From contig CM055895.1 of NCBI GenBank assembly GCA_029582155.1, forward strand, positions 49,101,417 to 49,165,416: DNA of 64,000 nucleotides, in the 5' to 3' direction. The notes under the pieces are model-generated. The model did not search any database. It saw only the letters and a program-made list of their open reading frames with translations, and was not told the DNA's origin. Positions 54,893-64,000 of the stretch are shown one piece after another; position 1 is the first letter of the stretch; every line of letters starts with the position of its first letter. This DNA comes from Panopea generosa. Lineage: Eukaryota; Mollusca; Bivalvia; Adapedonta; Hiatellidae. Both the position numbers and the translations under genes were made by a program.

Positions 54893-57219
54893 TTGTCAAC
54901 AGATACTGGGTTAAGGGAACTACATAAATTTCATTTCTCATTGGATTTTAATGAAACATATTTAGTTATACATATAGTAGTACTGATGAAAGAAGAACCA
55001 TCCGAAAAGTTTTAGGATATTTTGAAAATGTCATAAATGTTATGTTCACTCTAAATGCGTCCTTCTGCATGTAACAGCATGACTAGAGGCCAAAACAACT
55101 GCCCTTCCAACATACCTTGTTGAGAACACCAATTGGTCTAACGCAGATTGTCAATTAAGCAAGTTGATACCCCAATCAGCGTTCGATTTTGTTTTCAATG
55201 CTGCCGTAAACACTACTATGTATTTACAAGATTTGTATTGAAGGATAGGAAACTTCAGTTTCCTGACTTAATGTTGATAAAACAGCTCACGAAGGTTTCA
55301 TTATTTGGTAATTAATCATTCATAGTTTTCATGCAACTGATTTCTCATACATTATTGGTAAGTTTAGTTGTATGTAATCTTAGATGATATAAAATGTTTC
55401 GATCATGAAAAATGAACTAGAACTATATTGAGATTTGAAGTAAAATTTCTAGTAATTCGTTGTTATTTTAGCTGCAGTATACACATGAATTCAAAAGCAC
55501 TTCAACAATTTTAAACACAAATTGCTAGGAATGGTATTGTTTTAACGAGAATTTAATACTGCAATGTACGAATTTTGATGTGTTCCAATGATGAATGGAC
55601 GTTGAGATAATTAAAAAACAAGATATTGCGAGAATTTGCGTGAATATGCAAACGTTCACAAAATCTCAATCAGTTGCATTTCCTTCTCTGTATAATTCCT
55701 TGTATTTACAAGTGGGCAGAGTTATTGTGACCTCTTGTATCGGGTCAATCGCCTGCATTGTAATATTTTAGAAAAGTTGAAATTCCATTACGTTTCCTTT
55801 GCATTTTCATAAAAGACGTCAGATAGAGCAAGATGCACGTGACTTTATTCCATGCTTGAACATGGTAAAACATTTGTAAACTTTGATATTCTTGATTATA
55901 TTTTATGACCTTTCACGGTGACAAACCCACGCGACTTAATGCTATGAAGTGGTGCAGAAATTTGGAGATAAAGTGCACTCCTTAGTAACATTTTTGCAGA
56001 TCACTGACCTAATCAATTCATAGCACAAAGTCAAGTGGGTTCGCAAACATGTTTGTTTGAGTGTGAATATCTGAGTTTTCAACATATTTTTTCATTTAGC
56101 TACTAATGTCAGCCATAACAACGGTTTTGCAATGCAACTGCATGTGCTCTTATGCAGACAACTGGGATTATTTTGCGTACAAATGACAAACTAAGACCGG
56201 TGACTGATACATATTCAATAATTCTCAATCGTTTCCAGTCTGGAGACGGTTGATACAGGGAATTAATCACATTCATCAATATTGATATGTGTGTATCCTT
56301 GACAGGCTGTTAAACAAAACAATGTTTGTTACATGTCAAAACAGTTTACAGAGCATGACATATTGGTTAATATAGCGTTTTGTATCAGGTTACGATGATG
56401 CATGTTGTCTTCCACACCCGTTACAGCGGCTGAAACAAAGACTTACATGGGCGCAATCGGGATTTCAGTTAAGCGCCCCGCAACACAAAATCTGAATGGG
56501 CACACATGTTTCTTTGTAGATTAATATAATGGATTTTTAATAAAATATAGGAATTAAGTAGGGGTGTACGCCGTTTGATTTTAAAGAGATGGTCCGACAT
56601 TGAGTTATATAAATTTCACTTCAAACTTTATGTTTTAAATGCAAAATCATTTTAAATGTTTAAAACATTCTAAAATATCTAACGATACATACAGCTTACG
56701 TTTTATGTTTAAGAAGCAGTTGCCTGTGAAATATAAAATCGATGCTAGATTAATTGCCATTATCTAGTTCTTCGCGTTCTATTTTATCAACATTTAGCAG
56801 AGAGATACATTTGTATAATTAAATGACTTTAAAGATTTTGTTTATAACTTGGAGCTGACTTTGTTTAAATTTTCACCAAAGCATTATTGGGTCATTATTA
56901 AGTTACTGATTTGGTCAAGGAGATTTAGATTTGTTAAAATAATTGAATTTCCTAGTCCAGAGTCAATGCTTTTTACTATAAATGTAAACAGAAAAGTTTG
57001 AAATGAATATAAAGCATCTACTTATCAAGTATTAAGATTGATAACGTGGAATTTCAAATTTGTCCAAATCTCTGTAATTTGTTTAAATCAAAACGGAATC
57101 CTAATTCTAAAAATAGATATCGCTGCTTGACGACCTTTGCATTGTCATCCAGACTCTTTCTAAGCGGAACCAAATTTACGTGTCTCTTTTTATACATCCA
57201 ATCAGGTAAGACTAAGATA
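54893..57219. other. Intergenic AT-rich region
   Basis: No gene recognised. The part at 55120-55390 is a dispersed repeat: 'caagttgataccccaatcagc' recurs near 50740, and 'tgacttaatgttgataaaac' with 'attatttggtaattaatcatt' recurs near 44585-44640. Confidence 0.55.
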
Positions 57220-57649
57220 ATATACCCGCTTAAAATTACAGTGCAATTTTGGGATCAAGGACTAATACAAGTAAAATTACAGTGCAGTTTTGGGATCAAG
57301 GACTAATACAAGTAAAATTACAGTGCAGTTTTGGGATCAAGGACTTATACAAGTAAAATTACAGTGCAGTTTGGTGATCAAAGACTTATGTAAGTAAATT
57401 TGCCGTGCATTTTTGGGATCAATGACTTATGTAAGTAAAATTGCCATGCATTTTTGGGATCAAGAACTTGTGTAAGTAAAATTACAGTGCAGTTTTAGGA
57501 TCAAGGACTTATGTAAATAAAATTGCATTGCATTTTTGGGATCAAGGACTTATATTTAATATGTAAAATTGCCGTGCAATTTGGGCTCAAGGACATTTTT
57601 ATAAGTTCTTTACCCCCAAAAAATACACTGTAATTTTAAGCGGGTATAT
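57220..57649. mobile_element. 430-bp element: perfect 24-bp inverted ends around tandem ~41-bp repeats
   Basis: The left end ATATACCCGCTTAAAATTAC plus AGTG is matched exactly by its reverse complement at 57626-57649. The interior is about eight units of 'cagttttgggatcaaggact' plus 'tatacaagtaaaattacagtg'. Each unit ends in a copy of the inner terminal repeat (AAAATTACAGTG), so the array appears to have grown out of the inverted repeat. No coding sequence. Confidence 0.85.
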
Positions 57650-59212
57650 TAATTATGTTTAACCTGGCCAAACGCCTCAGCCAAATCGTTTTGCATGCAG
57701 CTGTGGATAAGGATTGTGTTAAAAACCTCAAGTGTTGTAAATTGTAAAAAATATCACGGTCTGGTCTTAAACGAAATGATGGGTAACTTTTCTTGAGAAT
57801 TGTTAAATCTTAATTATTTCAGTATAAGTGAGTATTATCATTTATCTAAATTAATCTTGGAGTGTAATACACAAGGGTACATTATTCACAAACACGCAAA
57901 TAATTTGTCTTCTATGTAATGATTAATGCATTACGCACCGCCTGCTACAAACGACAGACATTTTCTCTTCCGTCAAGTGACAAATATCCGCAGAATCGTG
58001 TGTTAATTATCTGTCTTCGTTTGCAAAAAGAAATAAATCATCGATATCCACCTTTATGAGAGCACAGCGGTGGCGTACAGAGACCTTGAACCTTTTGTGA
58101 TTTTGCCTTGTTCCAGATTTACTAAATGTTTGTAATATGAAAGTTTAATGAACAGAACAGTTGACCTGTCACGTGACATTGTATGTGCCTGGCGTTTTAT
58201 GTAAGGTCTCTCAAAAAGTATTAAAGCAATTTCTGTTTCAATTTGGAGTCGAATAGGAAAGAATATTGGTATGTAGATCAATAGATAATTGTCTGGTTAT
58301 GTTGTGAAGAAATTTTAATGTCGCTACTCAATATACAAAAGTGGCGGATACGCTGTTCCGTTTAATACAGAGGGGGTGAGTGAGATATGTGTCTATTTTG
58401 ATTAATTACAGGTCACTCTAATGTTTGACCAACTCACTGTCAATTGCATCCTTATCACATGAACCGTAAAAAGTGGAATATGTTTTACAAACTTTACAAA
58501 TACAGTCATGTAATTAGTATGTGCTAAATACACAGTCGGATAAAAAGTAACTTGTGATATCCTGAAGATGTCCACTCTGATTTCAGTTCTAACTCCAAAA
58601 CTAATGTCCAACTGTTCCAATATACTGTAAGCTATAAGTGTAACAATCAGTAAGTCTGGATGGCGTGACGCAGAGATAGCGAGGAAATTGCCGGTGGCTA
58701 GAGCGCTTGCAATGTTTAAATCTTTTTTAGTGTTTCCATTACATGCTGGATTAACATACGTAATACTCTCGTGTATATTTTACTTTGAAATAAACCGCTG
58801 ATTACGAGTCTTTACATTTTAATTTTCCGAATTTCCGAACATAGCTGGTTATTATTGCGTTTTAATGTTATGTACTTGATTAAACGAGTATTTTTATTGT
58901 ATTGAATATTGCGTCACAAGTTTAATGATCGAGTTTATATCACATATTTTATTTGGTTCCAATTTGTTGGTCTATAAAGTAGTATATTTGTGTTCAACGC
59001 TACTGATTTTTTTTCTCATGTGTTTGACTTTATAACTTACACGTTTTTTTTTTTACAAAACTTGAAAGAATTTGTTTCTAAGACAATAATTAAGCAATTA
59101 TTAAGTAAATTACAAATGTAACAGTTTTAATGTTCCCCCAAAGCGACTCTTGAACAATATTAGTAAAGTTGTATTGGTCTCTTTGGGGAAGCACGTATAA
59201 ATTGTACTTTAG
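57650..59212. other. Intergenic AT-rich region, nothing recognised
   Basis: No sustained reading frame, RNA gene or element is supported. Minus-strand frames at 58054-58281 and 58402-58620 lack recognisable features. Confidence 0.5.
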
Positions 59213-62200
59213 TATAAATCAGTTAGATCTTGTCGTTGGTAAAAGAGAAATATAAATCAGTTGTGCTAGATCTTATCGTTGGTCAAAGAGAAGTATAAAC
59301 CAGTTGTGTTAGATCTTATCGTTGGTCAAAGAGAAGTATAAACCAGTTGTGCTTGATCTTGTCGTTGGTCAAAAAGAAGTATAAACCATTTGTGCTAGAT
59401 AGTGTCGTTGGTCGAAGAGAAGTATAAACCAGTTGTGCTTGATCTTGTCGTTGGTCAAAGAGAGGTATAAACCATTTGTGCTAGATAGTGTCGTTGGTCA
59501 AAGAGAAGTATAAACCAGTTGTGCTTGATCTTGTCGTTGGTCAAAGAGAAGTATAAACAAGTTGTGCTTGATCTTGTCGTTGGTAAAAGAGAAGTATAAA
59601 CCAGTTGTGCTAGATAGTGTCGTTGGTCAAAGAGAAGTATAAACCAGTTGTGCTTGATCTTGTCGTTGGTCAAAGAGAAGTATAAACCATTTGTGCTAGT
59701 TAGTGTCGTTGGTCAAAGAGAAGTATAAACCAGTTGTGCTTGATTTTGTCGTTGGTCAAAGAGAAGTATAAACCAGTTGTGCTAGATCTTGTCGTTAGCC
59801 AAAGAGAAGTATAAACCAGTTGTGCTAGATCTTGTCGTTGGTCAAAGAGAAGTATAAACCAGTTGTGCTTGATCTTGTCGTTGGTCAAAGATAAGTATAA
59901 GCCAGTTGTGCTTGATCTTGTCGTTGGTCAAAGAGAAGTATAAACCAGTTGTGCTTGATAGTGTCGTTGGTCAAAGAGAAGTATAAACCAGTTGTGCTAG
60001 ATCTTGTCGTTGGTCAAAGAGAAGTATGAACCAGTTGTGCTTGATCTTGTCGTTGGTCAAAGAGAAGTATAAATCAGTTGTGCTAGATCTTGTCGTTGGT
60101 CAAAGAGAAGAATAAACCAGTTGTGCTTGATCTTGTCGTTGGTCAAAGAGAAGTATAAACCAGTTGTGCTAGATCTTGTCGTTGGCCAAAGATAAGTATA
60201 AGCCAGTTGTGCTTGATCTTGTCGTTGGCCAAAGAGAAGTATAAATCAGTTGTGCTAGATCTTGTCGTTGGTCAAAGAGAAGAATAAACCAGTTGTGCTT
60301 GATCTTGTCGTTGGTCAAAGAGAAGTATAAACCAGTTGTGCTAGATCTTGTCGTTGGTCAAAGAGAAGTATAAACCAGTTGTGCTTGATCTTGTCGTTGG
60401 TCAAAGAGAAGTATAAACCAGTTGTGTTAGATCTTGTCGTTGGCCAAAGAGAAGTATAAGCCAGTTGTGCTTGATCTTGTCGTTGGTCAAAGAGAAGTAT
60501 AAACCAGTTGTGCTAGATCTTGTCGTTGGCCAAAGAGAAGTATAAGCCAGTTGACTTGATCTTGTCGTTGGTCAAAAAGAGGAATAAATACGCTGTGTTA
60601 CATCTTGTCTTGGTCAAAGAGAGGTATAAATAAGTTGTGTTAGATCTTGTCGTTGGTAAAAGAGAAGTATAAACCAGTTGTGCTAGATAGTGTCGTTGGT
60701 CAAAGAGAAGTATAAACCAGTTGTGCTTGATCTTGTCGTTGGTCAAAGAGAGGTATAAACCATTTGTGCTAGTTAGTGTCGTTGGTCAAAGAGAAGTATA
60801 AACCAGTTGTGCTTGATTTTGTCGTTGGTCAAAGAAAAGTATAAACCAGTTGTGCTAGATCTTGTCGTTAGCCAAAGAGAAGTATAAACCAGTTGTGCTA
60901 GATCTTGTCGTTGGTCAAAGAGAAGTATAAACCAGTTGTGCTAGGTCTTGTCGTTGGCCAAAGAGAAGTATAAATCAGTTGTGCTAGATCTTGTCGTTGG
61001 CCAAAGATAAGTATAAGCCAGTTGTGCTTGATCTTGTCGTTGGCCAAAGAGAAGTATAAATCAATTGTGCTAGATCTTGTCGTTGGTCAAAGAGAAGTAT
61101 AAACCAGTTGTGCTTGATAGTGTCGTTGGTCAAAGAGAAGTATAAACCAGTTGTGCTAGATCTTGTCGTTGGTCAAAGAGAAGTATGAACCAGTTGTGCT
61201 TGATCTTGTCGTTGGTCAAAGAGAAGTATAAATCAGTTGTGCTAGATCTTGTCGTTGGTCAAAGAGAAGAATAAACCAGTTGTGCTTGATCTTGTCGTTG
61301 GTCAAAGAGAAGTATAAACCAGTTGTGCTAGATCTTGTCGTTGGTCAAAGAGAAGTATAAACCAGTTGTGCTTGATCTTGTCGTTGGTCAAAGAGAAGTA
61401 TAAACCAGTTGTGTTAGATCTTGTCGTTGGCCAAAGAGAAGTATAAGCCAGTTGTGCTTGATCTTGTCGTTGGTCAAAGAGAAGTATAAACCAGTTGTGC
61501 TTGATCTTCGTTGGCCAAAGAGAAGTATAAGCCAGTTGTGCTTGATCTTGTCGTTGGTCAAAGAGAAGTATAAACCAGTTGTGCTTGATCTTGTCGTTGG
61601 TCAAAGAGAAGTATAAACCAGTTGTGCTTGATCTTGTCGTTGGCCAAAGAGAAGTATAAGCCAGTTGTGCTTGATCTTGTCGTTGGTCAAAGAGAAGTAT
61701 AAGCCAGTTGTGCTTGATCTTGTCGTTGGCCAAAGAGAAGTATAAGCCAGTTGTGCTTGATCTTGTCGTTGGTCAAAAAGAGGAATAAATACGCCGTGTT
61801 ACATCTTGTCTTGGTCAAAGAGAAGTATAAACCAGTTGTGCTAGGTCTTGTCGTTGGTCAAAGAGAAGTATAAACCAGTTCTGCTAGATCTTGTCGTTGG
61901 TCAAAGAGAAGTATAAACTATTTGTGTTAGATCTTGTCGTTGGTCAAAGAGAAATATAAACCAGTTGTGCTTGATCTTGTCGTTGGTCAAAAAGAGGAAT
62001 AAATACGTCGTGTTACATCTTGTCTTGGTCAAAGAGAGGTATAAATAAGTTGTGTTAGATCTTGTCGTTGGTCAAAGAGAAGTATAAACCAGTTGTGCTA
62101 GATATTGTCGTTGGTCAAAGAGAAGTTTAAACCAGTTGTGCTAGGTCTTGTCGTTGGTCAAAGAGAAGTATAAACCAGTTGTGCTAGGTATTGTCGTTGG

Positions 62201-64000
62201 TCAAAAAGAAGTATAAACCAGTTGTGCTAGGTCTTGTCGTTGGCCAAAGAGAAGTATAAACCAGTTGTGCTAGATCTTGTCGTTGGTCAAAGAGAAGTAT
62301 AAACCAGTTGTGCTTGATCTTGTCGTTGGTCAAAAAGAGGAATAAATACGTCGTGTTACATCTTGTCTTGGTCAAAGAGAGGTATAAATAAGTTGTGTTA
62401 GATCTTGTCGTTGGTCAAAGAGAAGTATAAACCAGTTGTGCTAGATATTGTCGTTGGTCAAAGACAAGTATAAATAAACTGTGATAGGTCTTGTCGTTGG
62501 TCAAAGAGAAGTATAAACCAGTTGTGCTTGATAGTGTCGTTGGTCAAAGAGAAGTATAAACCAGTTGTGCTAGATCTTGTCGTTGGTCAAAGAGAAGTAT
62601 GAACCAGTTGTGCTTGATCTTGTCATTGGTCAAAGAGAAGTATAAATCAGTTGTGCTAGATCTTGTCGTTGGTCAAAGAGAAGAATAAACCAGTTGTGCT
62701 TGATCTTGTCGTTGGTCAAAGAGAAGTATAAACCAGTTGTGCTAGATCTTGTCGTTGGTCAAAGAGAAGTATAAACCAGTTGTGTTAGATCTTGTCGTTG
62801 GCTAAGAGAAGTATAAGCCAGTTGTGCTTGATCTTGTCGTTGGTCAAAGAGAAGTATAAACCAGTTGTGCTTGATCTTCGTTGGCCAAAGAGAAGTATAA
62901 GCCAGTTGTGCTTGATCTTGTCGTTGGTCAAAGAGAAGTATAAACCAGTTGTGCTTGATCTTGTCGTTGGTCAAAGAGAAGTATAAACCAGTTGTGCTTG
63001 ATCTTGTCGTTGGCCAAAGAGAAGTATAAGCCAGTTGTGCTTGATCTTGTCGTTGGTCAAAGAGAAGTATAAGCCAGTTGTGCTTGATCTTGTCGTTGGC
63101 CAAAGAGAAGTATAAGCCAGTTGTGCTTGATCTTGTCGTTGGTCAAAAAGAGGAATAAATACGCCGTGTTACATCTTGTCTTGGTCAAAGAGAAGTATAA
63201 ACCAGTTGTGCTAGGTCTTGTCGTTGGTCAAAGAGAAGTATAAACCAGTTGTGCTAGATCTTGTCGTTGGTCAAAAAGAAGTATAAACCATTTGTGTTAG
63301 ATCTTGTCGTTGGTCAAAGAGAAGTATAAACCAGTTGTGCTTGATCTTGTCGTTGGTCAAAAAGAGGAATAAATACGTCGTGTTACATCTTGTCTTGGTC
63401 AAAGAGAGGTATAAATAAGTTGTGTTAGATCTTGTCGTTGGTCAAAGAGAAGTATAAACCAGTTGTGCTAGATATTGTCGTTGGTCAAAGAGAAGTTTAA
63501 ACCAGTTGTGCTAGGTCTTGTCGTTGGTCAAAGAGAAGTATAAACCAGTTGTGCTAGGTATTGTCGTTGGTCAAAGAGAAGTATAAACCAGTTGTGCTAG
63601 GTCTTGTCGTTGGTCAAAGAGAAGTATAAACCAGTTGTGCTAGATCTTGTCGTTGGTCAAAGAGAAGTATAAACCAGTTGTGCTTGATCTTGTCGTTGGT
63701 CAAAAAAAGGAATAAATACGTCGTGTTACATCTTGTCTTGGTCAAAGAGAGGTATAAATAAGTTGTGTTAGATCTTGTCGTTGGTCAAAGAGAAGTATAA
63801 ACCAGTTGTGCTAGATATTGTCGTTGGTCAAAGAGAAGTATAAATAAACTGTGATAGGTCTTGTCGTTGGTCAAAGAGAAGTATAAATAAGTTGTGCTAG
63901 ATCTTACCGTTGGTCAAATAGAAGTATAAATAAGTTGTCCTAGATCTTGTCGTTGGTCAAAGAGAAGTTTAAACCAGTTGTGCTAGGTATTGTCGTTGGT
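59213..64000 (+). repeat. 43-bp minisatellite array, runs off the right edge
   Basis: The unit 'tataaaccagttgtgctaga' plus 'tcttgtcgttggtcaaagagaag' repeats about 111 times. Variant units (TAAATACGTCGTGTTACATC type, shortened) recur in the same order. The block around 61500-61800 is nearly repeated about 1370 bp later at 62870-63170. The minus-strand frames are produced by the repeat. Confidence 0.93.

Noticed and set aside
61302..61733. 143-codon minus-strand protein
   Set aside because: It is the stop-free 43-bp minisatellite read in one frame; the same peptide recurs at 62759-63103.

Overview
This is nuclear DNA of an animal, most likely a bivalve mollusc. The evidence is AT-rich sequence, GT-AG introns, an intron-rich secreted-enzyme gene, several tRNA-headed SINE families, many MITE-like inverted-repeat elements, very abundant minisatellites and a short TTAGGG-type tract. 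The bivalve assignment rests on this repeat style and is an inference. Nothing bacterial is present.

The only well-supported gene is a complete neutral ceramidase (ASAH2 family) on the + strand, from the ATG at 19908 to the TAG at 52441. I could place 21 coding exons, all with canonical splice sites and compatible phases. They give a predicted 744-residue secreted enzyme with the zinc-site and nucleophile motifs in the expected order. Two exons (36779-36891 and 38944-39056) are homologous, equal in length and have the same phases. Including both or neither shifts the frame into a stop, so they look like mutually exclusive alternatives. The next exon begins at the last of about 31 tandem copies of its own 3' splice site and first residues (39861-41483).

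Layout. 1-2300: two possible exons of an unrecognised coiled-coil protein, then microsatellites. 2305-5140: a 2.8-kb element with long terminal inverted repeats. 5769-6079: a full-length SINE with target-site duplications. 6625-7390: a 43-bp minisatellite. 7614-17120: a SINE whose core has expanded into about 160 copies of a 58-bp unit. 17588-18625: a broken non-LTR retrotransposon end. 19505-19900: promoter-proximal duplication and an E-box palindrome. 19908-52500: the ceramidase gene, with introns full of SINEs, MITEs and minisatellites. 53000-54150: a roughly 33-bp minisatellite. 57220-57649: a TIR element with internal tandem repeats. 59213-64000: a 43-bp array running off the right edge.

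The recurring theme is birth of tandem arrays from identifiable unique sequence (a SINE core, a tRNA-like promoter segment, an exon boundary). Five of the ceramidase introns carry an array ending within about 200 bp of a 3' splice site. All exon calls come from reading translations and splice signals by eye. No alignment or transcript data were available.
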